Shown here piece after piece: positions 33,484 through 43,111 of a DNA stretch of 64,000 nt; position 1 is the first letter of the stretch, and each line of letters starts with the position of its first letter. The DNA comes from Prevotella koreensis. GTDB lineage: Bacteria > Bacteroidota > Bacteroidia > Bacteroidales > Bacteroidaceae. The stretch is from assembly GCF_003977605.1 (NCBI RefSeq), contig NZ_RYYU01000001.1:313175-377174 (forward strand). The letters run 5' to 3'. The position numbers and the translations under genes are program-made. The notes under the pieces were generated by a model. The model was given only the letters and a program-made list of their open reading frames with translations. It was not told where the DNA came from and ran no database searches.

Positions 33484-34665
33484 ATGAAAAAGTTATTCGT
33501 ATTGTTCGCAGCAGCTGCAATGACTCTCACTGCATCGGCTCAGGCTCTTGAAGAGAGCAAGACTTTTGACAACATCTACATTGGAATCAATGGTGGAGTT
33601 TCTACAAAGATGACAGGTCAGAATGGCTGGCTTGGTGGTTTGAACCCAAATGCAGGTCTGCGTATAGGTCGCTGGTTCACTCCGGTGTTCGGTATTGCTG
33701 TTGAAGGCAATGCTTACTTCTCAAATAAGTCTGGAGAACCAGGTTTCATGCCGGAGAAGAAAACTCTTGTACGTTACACTAATGTAGGTGCTATTGCAAC
33801 TGTTAATCTTAGCAACTGGTTCGGTGGTTACACTGGCGAGCCTCGTCCATTCGAGGTCGTTGCTGTTGGTGGTCTCGGTTGGGGACATCAGTTCGGTACA
33901 AACGATAAAATGAAGTTGAACAACCTTAACAACACTACCGCAAAGGCAGGTCTTGATTTAGCATTCAACCTCGGTGCTGCTAAGGCATGTCAGATTTATA
34001 TTGAGCCTGCAGTTACATGGGGACTCAACGGCCCGAAGGGTATTTATATCGGTAGCACATACTTAGGAAAGACATACACCGGAACACAGTTTAACGTTAA
34101 CCGTGCAAACTTCCAGTTGAATGCAGGTATCGTTTACAAGTTCAAGAACTCTAACGGTACTCACAATTTCAAGGTTGTTACTTCTCGCGACCAGGCAGAA
34201 ATCGACCGTCTGAACGGCATTATCAATGGCTTGCGTAGCGATGTCAATGCTAAGGATCGTGAAATTGCACGTCTCCGCAAACTGCTCGATGAGTGCAACG
34301 CACGTGTTTGCCCGGATTGCCCTGAGTGCAAGGAAGTTGCTAACCTGCAGCCTACTGTTATCTTCCGTCAAGGTAAGAGTGTAATCGACCCGGCACAGTA
34401 TGCTCCGATCGAACTCATCTCTAACTACATGAAGAACCACCCGGATGCAAAGGTTAAGATTGACGGTTATGCTTCACCGGAGGGTCCGCTCGAACTGAAC
34501 AAGAAACTGTCTATCGACCGTGCTGAGGCTGTTAAGAATGCACTTGTTAAGAAGTACAAGATTTCTGCAAGCCGTCTCTCTGTAGAGGGTCATGGTCCTA
34601 CTGACAAACTCTTCGACCAGATTGAGTTCAACCGCGTGGTAACATTCCATGACACAACAAAATAA
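33484..34665 (+). CDS. OmpA-family outer-membrane protein
   Basis: 393 residues. Signal peptide MKKLFVLFAAAAMTLTASA-QA; an N-terminal beta-barrel (about 28-220, IYIGINGGVSTKMTG to FQLNAGIVYKF); a coiled-coil linker (DRLNGIINGLRSDVNAKDRE); a short Cys-rich CPDCPECKE; and a C-terminal peptidoglycan-binding OmpA domain (about 290-390: VIFRQGKSVIDPAQ, VKIDGYASPEGPLELNKKLS, ISASRLSVEGHGP). It links outer membrane and cell wall. Codon use looks optimised and the promoter is strong, so probably abundant. Followed by a terminator. Confidence 0.92.
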   Translation: MKKLFVLFAAAAMTLTASAQALEESKTFDNIYIGINGGVSTKMTGQNGWLGGLNPNAGLRIGRWFTPVFGIAVEGNAYFSNKSGEPGFMPEKKTLVRYTNVGAIATVNLSNWFGGYTGEPRPFEVVAVGGLGWGHQFGTNDKMKLNNLNNTTAKAGLDLAFNLGAAKACQIYIEPAVTWGLNGPKGIYIGSTYLGKTYTGTQFNVNRANFQLNAGIVYKFKNSNGTHNFKVVTSRDQAEIDRLNGIINGLRSDVNAKDREIARLRKLLDECNARVCPDCPECKEVANLQPTVIFRQGKSVIDPAQYAPIELISNYMKNHPDAKVKIDGYASPEGPLELNKKLSIDRAEAVKNALVKKYKISASRLSVEGHGPTDKLFDQIEFNRVVTFHDTTK

Positions 34666-34694
34666 TTCTGAAAATCAGATTATTAGTTAATAAT

Positions 34695-34732
34695 ATTCCC
34701 GCTTCTCTCATCCAGAGGGGCGGGATTTTTTA
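34695..34732 (+). terminator. Rho-independent terminator of ompA
   Basis: TTCCCGCTTCTC and GAGGGGCGGGA pair around TCATCCA and are followed by TTTTTT. Confidence 0.85.
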
Positions 34733-34958
34733 ATAATATAGTGCTTCATTTCCAACCATTCTTTATAGATATAATATATTCCGGCCAACCCATTTAGACT
34801 AAATTGCGAACCAAATCACCCATAATTAAGAATAGTAACACTTCGTTTCACAAAAAATCCGATGCCCGATTGGCTCTTATTCGTTTTTTTTCAGTAACTT
34901 TGCGGTGTAGCAAATAAGGTGTCAATATATTCAAGAAGATGCCTCTAAACATATTATT

Positions 34959-35771
34959 ATGGAAATAATAGATAAGATTGGGAAATACGATAATTTGGCA
35001 GAGCCGTTCCATTGCGACTTCAGTCACCGCCTTTTCATGGGAAACTTGGGTAATCATTTGCTCAATGCAGCCGATTTTCATAGTCGCGACCGCGGTTTCG
35101 GAATGGACTATCTCAACTCTATAAACAAGACTTGGGTGCTCTCACGATTGGCAATAGAGATGGATGAGATGCCGATGCAGTATGAGAATTTCTGTGTAGA
35201 GACATGGATTGAGAGTGCAATGCGCTATTTCACGAACCGTAGTTTCCGCATCGTTTCATCTTCTGATAATGACACTCGACCCAAAACATACGGCTACGGC
35301 AGAAGCATTTGGGCAATGATAGATACAGAAACTCGGCAACCTTCTAATATCTTTGATGTGAATGACGGGACGATAATGAAGTACGTGGAAAACGAGAAAG
35401 AGAATCCTATGGAGAAACTATCACGCGTGAAAATGGCCGATGATGCAGAACTTGTGCGCACGATAGAAACGTTATATCACGATGTTGATATTAACGGACA
35501 CATCAATTCGGTGAAGTACATAGAGCATGTGCTCGACCTTTTCCCTTTGGAATGGTATCGCGAGAACACGCTGAAGCGTTTCGACATAGCCTACGTTGCC
35601 GAATCGTATTATGGTGACAGACTTAATTTCTATCGTGAGACCGATGCCGAAGATGCGCTTGCTTTCAAGATACGTATAACCAAAACACCTTCCCGCGGTG
35701 GTGAAGAAGTGGAGGTTTGTCGTTCAAAACTAAAGTTCGTTCAACCTATCAACGGCTTTCAAAAAATATAA
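34959..35771 (+). CDS. Acyl-ACP thioesterase
   Basis: 270 residues with two hotdog domains. N-terminal half has the FatA-like LFMGNLGNHLLNAADFHSRD, FGMDYLNSINKTWVLSRLAI. The second half opens with the catalytic-type DVDINGHINSVKYIEHVLD and ends with EEVEVCRSKLKF. Releases fatty acids from acyl-ACP in the cytoplasm. Its 3' end overlaps the convergent recQ gene by 23 bases. A TAACTTTG -7 box lies about 65 bases upstream. Confidence 0.88.
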   Translation: MEIIDKIGKYDNLAEPFHCDFSHRLFMGNLGNHLLNAADFHSRDRGFGMDYLNSINKTWVLSRLAIEMDEMPMQYENFCVETWIESAMRYFTNRSFRIVSSSDNDTRPKTYGYGRSIWAMIDTETRQPSNIFDVNDGTIMKYVENEKENPMEKLSRVKMADDAELVRTIETLYHDVDINGHINSVKYIEHVLDLFPLEWYRENTLKRFDIAYVAESYYGDRLNFYRETDAEDALAFKIRITKTPSRGGEEVEVCRSKLKFVQPINGFQKI

Positions 35772-37674
35772 AACTGCCGTTCATTCTTATTTTCTCTTCT
35801 GCGAGAAGGTCTTCGAGAGCCTCGTCAACAATCTCGGAGTCAATGTTGATACGACGCAATTCGGTAACGTGGTGACGTTTTCCGTCACTTAACAACTCCG
35901 TTATCTGTTGCTTTGCCGGTGACAGTCGTTGCTCGGAGAGACGATTTATTTTGCGCTCATTGCACACATCGCATTGTCCGCAATCATCCGCACGTTTCTC
36001 TCCGAAATACTTTAGTAGCATGCGTGAGCGGCAGGTCTTCTCATCGCTGACATACTCAATCATCTTTTTTATGCGCCTTTCCATATCGGCTTTGCGGTCG
36101 TCATACACTGCAGCAGACAGGACAACATCCTCTCCGTCCTCCCTGTCGCGCACGTATTTTATATAAGGTGTCTTTTTCTGTGGTATGAAATGCAGTATGT
36201 GTTTGTCGTTAAGCGACTTCAACAGAATATAGACATCTACGGCATCCATTCCTGCCTGCTGTGCAAGGAAATTCTCGTTGACATACTGATATTCAACAAA
36301 CAGTCCGCCATAGCAGCGCAACAGTGTTGTTATTATGATGTTCTCTTTTTCAGAAAGATGATTCAGACGGTCAAGTTCATCGCGCCCGAGAGTGAAATGC
36401 AGGCGTGCCCGGTTGTCTTGTTCCTCCTCGTAAGCGATGTATTCGGCGCGTGTCAGTATATGCAAAGCCGACTCTACTTGTACAGGGAAATGCTTGAACG
36501 CAACGCAGAACTTATCCATATTGAACTCTTTGGTAACTCCCTCTCCGAAACCAACTGCCATCTGATAGAAGTAGGCAAGGTGTTCATACACTTTCCTTAT
36601 GTATTCTTTCGTGGGAAATGTGTCGGCGATACGCTTCATCAGTTTTCTGTTGTCGGCATCGTTATACAGCAACACGGCATAACTCTTCTTGCCGTCACGT
36701 CCCGCACGTCCTGCTTCTTGGAAATATGCTTCGAGTGAGTTGGGACAGTCGCAATGCACCACAATCCTCACATCGGGTTTGTCTATTCCCATGCCAAAAG
36801 CATTTGTCGCTACCATGACGCGCATTTTCGATTTGCTCCATTCTTCCTGTCGTTGGTTGCGTATCTCGCTATCAAGCCCGGCGTTGTATGCCAATGCATT
36901 GATATTGTTATCCGTCAGCAGTTTAGCAAGTTCCACTGTGCGTTTCCTGCTGCGCACATATACAATCGCAGAACCCGCCACCGAGTTGAGGATATGCAGC
37001 AGTTGTTTCTCCTTATCTATGGCATGGCGCACGATGTAGGCAAGATTTTTACGCTCAAAACTCATCTTGAAGACGTTCTTCTCGCAGAATCCGAGCCTCT
37101 CTTGAATATCGTCCACCACCTCCGGCGTGGCCGTTGCCGTGAGTGCGAGCACCGGAGCATCGGGTTTCAGTTGCCTTATATTCACTATTTCGAGGTACGA
37201 CGGACGGAAATCATACCCCCATTGACTTATGCAGTGAGCCTCATCCACGGTTATGAAACTCACCTCCATGTGTCTTAGTTTTGTCTTGAAGAGTTCAGAA
37301 GATAGTCGTTCGGGAGAGATGTAGAGCAGAGATATGCCTCCATGTACGCAGTTTTCGAGTGTCGTGAGCGTTTCGCCGTGGCTCATATTGCTATTTATGT
37401 ACGCCGCTTTAACACCAAGTTTTCTGAGATTTGCCACTTGGTCTTTCATCAATGCTATGAGAGGCGTTATCACCAAGCACACTCCGGACTTGGCAATTGC
37501 CGGCACTTGGAACGTTATCGACTTGCCTCCTCCTGTAGGCATCAGTCCCAATGTGTCCTTGCCGTTGCCTATACTTTCGATTATCTCACGCTGAATGCCC
37601 CGGAAATCGTCATATCCCCAGTATTCTTTCAGTATCGATTGATAATCGCTTATACCCATCCTCTTTTCCGACAA
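35749..37674 (-). CDS. recQ: RecQ-family ATP-dependent DNA helicase
   Basis: 641 residues. Helicase motifs: LGLMPTGGGKSITFQVPAI (Walker A), FITVDEAHCISQWGYDFRPS (DEAH), LALTATATPEV, YNAGLDSEIRNQRQ and ATNAFGMGIDKPDVR, FQEAGRAGRDG (motif VI). The RecQ zinc site follows (CRSRMLLKYFGE and CGQCDVCNERK), then a short winged-helix-like tail; no HRDC domain is apparent. 3'-5' helicase for recombination repair; recJ lies just upstream on the same strand. Confidence 0.95.
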   Translation of the reverse strand: MSEKRMGISDYQSILKEYWGYDDFRGIQREIIESIGNGKDTLGLMPTGGGKSITFQVPAIAKSGVCLVITPLIALMKDQVANLRKLGVKAAYINSNMSHGETLTTLENCVHGGISLLYISPERLSSELFKTKLRHMEVSFITVDEAHCISQWGYDFRPSYLEIVNIRQLKPDAPVLALTATATPEVVDDIQERLGFCEKNVFKMSFERKNLAYIVRHAIDKEKQLLHILNSVAGSAIVYVRSRKRTVELAKLLTDNNINALAYNAGLDSEIRNQRQEEWSKSKMRVMVATNAFGMGIDKPDVRIVVHCDCPNSLEAYFQEAGRAGRDGKKSYAVLLYNDADNRKLMKRIADTFPTKEYIRKVYEHLAYFYQMAVGFGEGVTKEFNMDKFCVAFKHFPVQVESALHILTRAEYIAYEEEQDNRARLHFTLGRDELDRLNHLSEKENIIITTLLRCYGGLFVEYQYVNENFLAQQAGMDAVDVYILLKSLNDKHILHFIPQKKTPYIKYVRDREDGEDVVLSAAVYDDRKADMERRIKKMIEYVSDEKTCRSRMLLKYFGEKRADDCGQCDVCNERKINRLSEQRLSPAKQQITELLSDGKRHHVTELRRINIDSEIVDEALEDLLAEEKIRMNGSFIFFESR

Positions 37675-37700
37675 ATCATGAAACAGCGTGCATATTTAAC

Positions 37701-37750
37701 CCCAATCGGCCATTAGAATCCTTGACTGATTTTGTTCGATTGTTGTTCGG
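37701..37750 (+). repeat. MITE-like repeat, copy D (truncated left end)
   Basis: CCAATCGGCCATTAGAATCC followed by TTGACTGATTTTGTTCGATTG corresponds to the first ~50 bases of copies A-C; the rest is absent. Located between recQ and recJ. Confidence 0.7.
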
Positions 37751-37786
37751 CGAATAATAGAAGAGACCTTCACGAACCGTAAAGTG

Positions 37787-39517
37787 TCAATTCTCGACCT
37801 TCTCTTCCGGCTTAATATCTTCAATCTGTAATTGAACATCGCCTTTCTTGAACACGTTGTCTTCTATCGTATATGCTATACCGAAAGCACGTTTGCTCTT
37901 TATATACCTCACCGACTCGCTCTGCCCGAAAGCGATGCCATTCATTACGTTGTTGGAGTTGGAGTCAACGAGTTCGAGTTTTATGTGCTCTTGATGTCTT
38001 CCAACAACCTTGCTCGTACCGAAATCATAAACTCCTTTGGTAACGAACAGCGGCTTGGTATTGGCAGGTCCGAATGGTGCGAAGCGTTTCAAGTCGCTGT
38101 GCAGCCGTCGGGTAATGTCTTTGAAGTATATCTCCGCGTCTATGTCGAGTATCGCTTCAGTCTGTTCGGGGCGTATGTTCTCATCCACATATTGCTGAAA
38201 ACGTCGTCTGAATTCCGGCAGATGACTCCATTTCATGGTCAGTCCTGCGGCGTATGTATGCCCTCCGAAGTTCACAAGCAGGTCGCGACAACTCTTTATT
38301 GCGCTGTATATATCGAACCCCTGCACGCTGCGTGCTGACCCGGTGGCCATGTCACCGTCGCGAGTCATTACCACCGTGGGGCGGAAATAGAGTTCGGTGA
38401 GTCGCGATGCAACAATTCCTATAACTCCCTTTTTCCAATTCTCATCGTATAACACGATGCTGCTATGGTGGTTTTGGCTGTCTATTCGCGCCACTATCTG
38501 ATTGGCCTCCTCGGTCATTTGCTTGTCGATGTCCTTGCGTTGCTCGTTATACTCGTTTATGTTGTGCGCTTTGCTAAGTGCCTCTTGTATATCTTTCTCC
38601 ACAAGGAGGTCAACGCTCATCTTTCCGTTTTCCATGCGTCCCGAAGCATTAATGCGGGGACCTATCTTGAAAACTATGTCGCTCATTGAAATTTCGCGCC
38701 CTCCCATACCACAGATGTCGATAATGGCTTTCAGTCCGATGTTCGGACTTTGGTTCAGTTGTTTCAGTCCGTGGAATGCCAGAATACGGTTCTCGTCGGT
38801 CACGGGAACGATGTCGGCGGCGATGCTTACGGCGCAAAGGTCGAGCAACGGCACGAGCCTTGAGAACGGAATACCGTTGTTCTTGGCAAATGCCTGCATG
38901 AACTTAAAGCCCACTCCGCAACCGCAGAGGTGCTTGAAAGGGTAGGAGTCGTCGGGGCGTTTCGGGTTAAGAATTGCCACGGCAGGCGGCATCACATCGT
39001 CGGGAACGTGATGGTCGCAGATAATGAAATCTATGCCAAGACTCTTGGCATAGGCAATTTCATCGACTGCCTTTATTCCGCAGTCGAGAATAATAATCAG
39101 TTTGACACCATTTTCGTTGGCATAGTCTATTCCTTTATAACTCACACCGTAACCTTCGTCATATCGGTCGGGTATGTAATATTCTATGTTAGAATAGAAT
39201 TGCTGTAGAAACTTATAAACCAGTGCAACGGAAGTGCAGCCGTCAACGTCGTAATCACCATATACCATGATGCGTTCCTTGCGTCCCATAGCATCGTTAA
39301 GACGGTCAACAGCGATGTCCATATCCTTCATGAGGAATGGGTTCAGGAGGTCACCGAGTTGCGGACGGAAAAACCGTTTTGCCGCCGATTCGGTTGTTAT
39401 GCCGCGTTTTATCAAGAGTGAGACCAGCACAGGAGACATCCCTAATTTAACGGCAAGTTCCTCTGTCGCTTTCTGTTGTTCCGGAGATGGTGTTTCGTAG
39501 TTCCATTTAAAGTGCAT
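37787..39517 (-). CDS. recJ: Single-stranded-DNA-specific exonuclease RecJ
   Basis: 576 residues. DHH phosphoesterase motifs: MVYGDYDVDGCTSVAL (motif I), LIIILDCGIKAVDE, FIICDHHVPDDVMP (DHH), and DHHA1 region FGGHTYAAGLTMKW. A C-terminal OB-fold follows. Degrades ssDNA 5'-3' in repair, a known partner pathway of RecQ, whose gene follows after 110 bases. A TAACTTTG -7 box on the minus strand lies at 39650-39657. Confidence 0.97.
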   Translation of the reverse strand: MHFKWNYETPSPEQQKATEELAVKLGMSPVLVSLLIKRGITTESAAKRFFRPQLGDLLNPFLMKDMDIAVDRLNDAMGRKERIMVYGDYDVDGCTSVALVYKFLQQFYSNIEYYIPDRYDEGYGVSYKGIDYANENGVKLIIILDCGIKAVDEIAYAKSLGIDFIICDHHVPDDVMPPAVAILNPKRPDDSYPFKHLCGCGVGFKFMQAFAKNNGIPFSRLVPLLDLCAVSIAADIVPVTDENRILAFHGLKQLNQSPNIGLKAIIDICGMGGREISMSDIVFKIGPRINASGRMENGKMSVDLLVEKDIQEALSKAHNINEYNEQRKDIDKQMTEEANQIVARIDSQNHHSSIVLYDENWKKGVIGIVASRLTELYFRPTVVMTRDGDMATGSARSVQGFDIYSAIKSCRDLLVNFGGHTYAAGLTMKWSHLPEFRRRFQQYVDENIRPEQTEAILDIDAEIYFKDITRRLHSDLKRFAPFGPANTKPLFVTKGVYDFGTSKVVGRHQEHIKLELVDSNSNNVMNGIAFGQSESVRYIKSKRAFGIAYTIEDNVFKKGDVQLQIEDIKPEEKVEN

Positions 39518-39724
39518 TTATATTGTTTTTATTTCCTTCTTTATCATCTGCCTTTTCTTTCAAGTCATGAGTCTTGTAAATTCTACTCTGCTCATGGATT
39601 TGTTTGTCCAACGAAAAGGCTCTTTTAAGAAAAGCGCAATACGCGCCCCCAAAGTTACGAAATAATGCTGAAATAGAAAAGCTTTTTTGGATGATTAACG
39701 CAGTTCAGCTCATAAATAAAGGCA

Positions 39725-40713
39725 TTGTAGAGTCAACCAGCAAGTGCAAAATTACAAAACATGTTTGAAGAACTCGCACTTTGGTGTAGAAAAGTTTAAT
39801 TTTTCTCTCGGTCTTTCGTTCAATTTTTTTTGTATCGACATAATTCTCTTGTCCGTATATTGGTCAAACGAATCCTTTTTCGGTATATATTGTCTTATTA
39901 ACTTGTTTGTATTCTCAACCGTTCCCTTTTGCCATGAACAATATGGATCAGCGAAGTACACAGGTTCTCCCAAATATTTCGTGATGTCCTTATGTGCCGC
40001 AAATTCCGGTCCATTATCAGTTGTAATGGTCTTCAGGTAGTCCTTGTATGGTAGCAGCAGTTTTCTAACCACCTTTGCCGGAGGCTTTGACTGCTTCCCA
40101 AATGGCAGTTTCTGCATAAGCAACATATTGGTGGATTTCTCCACCGGTGTGAGTATGGCGTTTTGGTTAGGATCGACGATTAAATCCATCTCAAAATCTC
40201 CGAATCTTTTCCCATCAACTTCCTTACTTCTTTCATGTATGCTCACCCTGTCCTTGATTGGAAGATGTCCGCCCTTGGGCCGATGCCTGTATTTCATCTT
40301 ATGTCTTGTGTGTTCGGCAAGTTTCCCTGTTGTGTCATTGTGTATGATGTTATAGATGGACCGGTGGGACACCTTTATCCCCTCATTTATGCGCAGATAC
40401 CCTGATATTTGTCTTGGAGACCACCGGTAGTTGGTAATATACCTTGATCCTCCGGACTAATTCGTCGGATAGTTTGGCATTCGTTACCGTTCTCTTTCTG
40501 CGCTGCATAGCCATATCGTGTGCCCTCGTCCAAATATACTTTCCCGATGGCGTGCTGTTGCGTTTGATTTCACGTGACAGTGTTGCCTGACTGATGCCGA
40601 CGATGTCGGCAATTTCTTTTCTCGCTGTTTTCTTTTGGAGTAAGGCAAAAATTTGCGACCTTTGCTCCGAGATTAATTGATGATACATTTGCAATACAAA
40701 GTTAGTTAATCTT
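39725..40713 (-). mobile_element. IS30-family insertion sequence
   Basis: Left end TTGTAGAGTCAACCAGCAAG is identical to the end kept by the fragment at 7651-7669. The right end lies near TTGCAATACAAAGTTAGTTAA (about 40690-40710) and its exact position is uncertain. One transposase, in two frames. Confidence 0.82.
39752..40694 (-). pseudogene. IS30-family transposase, frameshifted
   Basis: The N-terminal frame (MQMYHQLISEQRSQIFALLQ, HTH ARKEIADIVGISQATLSREI) runs to RRIKVYYQ. The continuation WSPRQISGYLRINEGIKVSH, then the DDE domain (FGDFEMDLIVDPNQ, TITTDNGPEFAAHKDI, WQKGTVENTNKLIRQ) is one base out of register near 40425. No slippery sequence is present, so it is probably inactive. Confidence 0.88.
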
Positions 40714-40714
40714 T

Positions 40715-40738
40715 GGGAGATTTCGGTCTCCCTTTTTT
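40715..40738 (+). terminator. Terminator at the IS30 right border
   Basis: GGGAGA-TTTCGG-TCTCCC followed by TTTTTT, a compact perfect hairpin on the plus strand. Confidence 0.65.
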
Positions 40739-40768
40739 ATTTGTATTGCTGATTGTCTCTTTTTCCTC

Positions 40769-40824
40769 GCCGAGAGATGCAGACAACCTCTCGCTACGCT
40801 TCGAGAACGTCTACATCTCTCGGC
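40769..40824. other. Long palindrome at the edge of the KilA-N/WYL cassette
   Basis: GCCGAGAGATG...AGAC and GTCT...CATCTCTCGGC pair over 15 bases with one mismatch each side; an inner CTCG/CGAG stem sits in the loop. It may terminate the leftward operon that ends at 40889; A/T runs flank both sides. Confidence 0.55.
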
Positions 40825-40888
40825 TAGGACCACTTTTTTATTGCACTTCGTTTTTGAACTTACACTTTAAGCCTATTCCTTTCGAGGC

Positions 40889-41695
40889 TTACTGAATAGA
40901 GAAATTCTTTCTAATAGTAAACATTTCTAACTCTGGCAAATGCATAGATAATTTGTCTGCGAGAATATCGTAAGGGTGCCTAATTCCATCAAATCTCAAC
41001 TGTTTTGCAATCCTATACCAATCCCATATCTGGGAATTCGTGATGCTTTCAATGGATGATTGATACCAATTCCGATAAGAGGTCGTAATGACTGATTTAT
41101 CCATCTTGTCCAGATGATAAAGTATTTTATTTATCTTTACGGAGAAGGTATCTCCTTGTCCGTAATCGTCAGTATCCTTTGCCTGACAGACATCTTTTGT
41201 TGCTTCAATGAGGAGACTCCATGCTCTTTCTGTTGTAATATCTCTTCCTGTTGTTGAGAGAACCCAAATATATTCGTAAGGGGTGAGTTTGTCTCTATCA
41301 ATTGTGTAAGATTTGTCTTCACACAAGCGCCTAACCACAAATGGACGATTTCTTCCAACGGATAAGTCCTCTTTGTGTTTCAATACATACGAAAGAGGAA
41401 AATGCCTAATAATCGCCCAAGCACATTTTTCCTCATGGTATTGCTCCCATAAACTTTTGACGATAGGTTCAAAAGCCTCATCCCACAAATCAAGCAATCG
41501 TGAGTATGCCCATTCACGAAATGACTTTTCACGACGAAGGTGATGTACAAGGACTTGCATCTGTTCCTCTTTATCAAGTCCAACAAAACGTCGCCTCAAT
41601 TCTTTCAAGGCGGCATTCTGTGTTGGTCTATTATCACTCTGGAGGTCTTTCATTACAGACTTCAGAGGAGAGTTCCAATGTTGAGAGTTTCTCAT
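40889..41695 (-). CDS. Unknown helical protein, last gene of the cassette
   Basis: 268 residues, no signal peptide or membrane segment. Mostly amphipathic helices with HEAT-like spacing at the N-terminal half (SVMKDLQSDNRPTQNAALKE, MQVLVHHLRREKSFREWAYS, LLDLWDEAFEPIVKSLWEQY), then a region rich in Trp and Tyr (YEYIWVLSTTGRDITTERAW, QIWDWYRIAKQLRFDG). I do not recognise the family. It starts 3 bases after the preceding gene, so it is translated from the same message as the 185-aa and glycosylase-like proteins. Confidence 0.65.
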   Translation of the reverse strand: MRNSQHWNSPLKSVMKDLQSDNRPTQNAALKELRRRFVGLDKEEQMQVLVHHLRREKSFREWAYSRLLDLWDEAFEPIVKSLWEQYHEEKCAWAIIRHFPLSYVLKHKEDLSVGRNRPFVVRRLCEDKSYTIDRDKLTPYEYIWVLSTTGRDITTERAWSLLIEATKDVCQAKDTDDYGQGDTFSVKINKILYHLDKMDKSVITTSYRNWYQSSIESITNSQIWDWYRIAKQLRFDGIRHPYDILADKLSMHLPELEMFTIRKNFSIQ

Positions 41696-41698
41696 GAC

Positions 41699-42256
41699 CT
41701 ATCTGTCATATTTAGCCAATTCCTTTACATTTGAAAGTCGCTTTTCAAAATGTGCTATAGCCTCTTTGTGTTGTTCAGGTCTGATACCTGTTAAGATGCT
41801 TAATCTTTGATTGGCTACATACTTTGCTCCTATCTCATCCAAGTTTAATGCTGCCATCAGTTTATTTACAGCATCTTCAATATTGCGGCTTTGCCTAATG
41901 ATTTGCACGGTTTCTACTATATGACATGCTTGAGTTAGTAATGCTTTTGCATAAATGACTTCGTTTTCTGCGTATCTAACCCAGTCGCTCATGTGACCAT
42001 ACATGTAATAGAAAATAGAATGATTACCCAATACTGGATATTTTACAACTCTTACTTTCTCTATTTCTTCTGCAAAAAGTTTTTCAGCCTTCAACAGAAA
42101 ATTCTCAAAGTGTTCGTCATTTCTTGAACGTCTGATGTCATCTGCCAACTTCTTTAGATTCATATTGTACTTAAGAAGTTTCGAATAATCTTCTATTCTA
42201 ACCTCAGTTGTTTCAAGAAGAACACCGTCCTTGATTTTAAATTTTCGCCGTATCAT
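41699..42256 (-). CDS. Unknown helical protein, 185 aa
   Basis: Almost entirely helical with charged faces: KLLKYNMNLKKLADDIRRSR, ENFLLKAEKLFAEEIEKVRV, then a hydrophobic centre around GNHSIFYYMYGHMSDWVRYA and a C-terminal RLSILTGIRPEQHKEAIAHF. No catalytic motif is evident. It lies 2 bases after the glycosylase-like gene and 3 before the next, so the three are tightly coupled. Function unknown; a structural or target-binding partner is possible. Confidence 0.65.
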   Translation of the reverse strand: MIRRKFKIKDGVLLETTEVRIEDYSKLLKYNMNLKKLADDIRRSRNDEHFENFLLKAEKLFAEEIEKVRVVKYPVLGNHSIFYYMYGHMSDWVRYAENEVIYAKALLTQACHIVETVQIIRQSRNIEDAVNKLMAALNLDEIGAKYVANQRLSILTGIRPEQHKEAIAHFEKRLSNVKELAKYDR

Positions 42257-42258
42257 AT

Positions 42259-43050
42259 TTATAATTCTATATGGTATTTAATTTTGAATTCTATACATCT
42301 ATCCGAGATTTCTGTTATCAGTTCATCAGACACCATTGATAATTGGTTCGTGTGTATTAATAACTTTGGTGTACCTGTCAAAGATTCGTGAATATTGTAC
42401 CAGAATCTTCCAACTACACATGTTTGCCCTTTCCATTTTGATTTGAAGATAGACTCAATATCAATATTATGTTGTCTTGGATAATGACCTACAGCGAGAA
42501 TCATGATAGAAAACCTTTGGTAAAAGGGATGACCTAATAATCCTTTTCTTAAATTAATTGAATTTGTGCGATTTCCAGAATTAACTCGAGAACTATACTT
42601 TTCATTGGCAGAACTTAATTCCGTAGAGAAGCAATGCTCATGAAAATCGATAAAATCAGAATGACTCTTTGTCTTACCATCACATATCAAATCCCATAAT
42701 TTCTGATATTGATACCATGTTTTAGAAGTACCACTTTCTCCCTTTTTGCTTTTTTCTGTGTAAACGGAATACTTTTGCCCCTTATATGGATATAATGGAT
42801 TATACTGATAATTCTTGCAATACATTGGCAATATATCAATAATATCAAGGCCTTGATTAATATTGTTTTCCCACTGGGTGCAATTCTCCTCTATTTCACA
42901 TAATCTCTGAAGTTTCTTTTCCTCTGGGATTGCCGGTTCTTTTCCAACAAACAAAACATTAGATATTGGATTTCCAACACCAATATATTCGCCTTTACAA
43001 TTTGACTTTACAAATTTAATCAGATTTTTAAATTCTTTAGGATATTCCAT
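42259..43050 (-). CDS. Uracil-DNA-glycosylase-superfamily-like protein (B)
   Basis: 263 residues. The block YIGVGNPISNVLFVGKEPAI (about 20-40) has the G-x-GNP...iLFVGe.P layout of motif 1 in family-4/5-type uracil-DNA glycosylases. Near the C-terminus KLLIHTNQLSMVSDELI occupies the place of the HPS-type motif. The middle (residues 70-180) is unusually Tyr/Ser/Lys-rich. A protein with the same opening pattern is encoded just upstream. The glycosylase fold is an inference from motif layout; whether it excises a base is unknown. Own -7 box TATATTTG at 43085-43078; first of three tightly spaced genes. Confidence 0.6.
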   Translation of the reverse strand: MEYPKEFKNLIKFVKSNCKGEYIGVGNPISNVLFVGKEPAIPEEKKLQRLCEIEENCTQWENNINQGLDIIDILPMYCKNYQYNPLYPYKGQKYSVYTEKSKKGESGTSKTWYQYQKLWDLICDGKTKSHSDFIDFHEHCFSTELSSANEKYSSRVNSGNRTNSINLRKGLLGHPFYQRFSIMILAVGHYPRQHNIDIESIFKSKWKGQTCVVGRFWYNIHESLTGTPKLLIHTNQLSMVSDELITEISDRCIEFKIKYHIEL

Positions 43051-43066
43051 ATTATTATTCTTTTAG

Positions 43067-43088
43067 CTATTTGCTTGCAAATATAGCA
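43067..43088 (-). promoter_or_regulatory. -7 box within a short palindrome, upstream of glycosylase-like gene B
   Basis: Minus-strand TATATTTG (43085-43078) overlaps the palindrome TATTTGC-TT-GCAAATA (43069-43084), itself inside GCTATTTGC..GCAAATATAGC. No clear -33. The TTGC/GCAA half-sites resemble the operator-like repeat at 43674. Confidence 0.45.
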
Positions 43089-43111
43089 CATCTTTTTAAA
43101 TATTGCATCAC

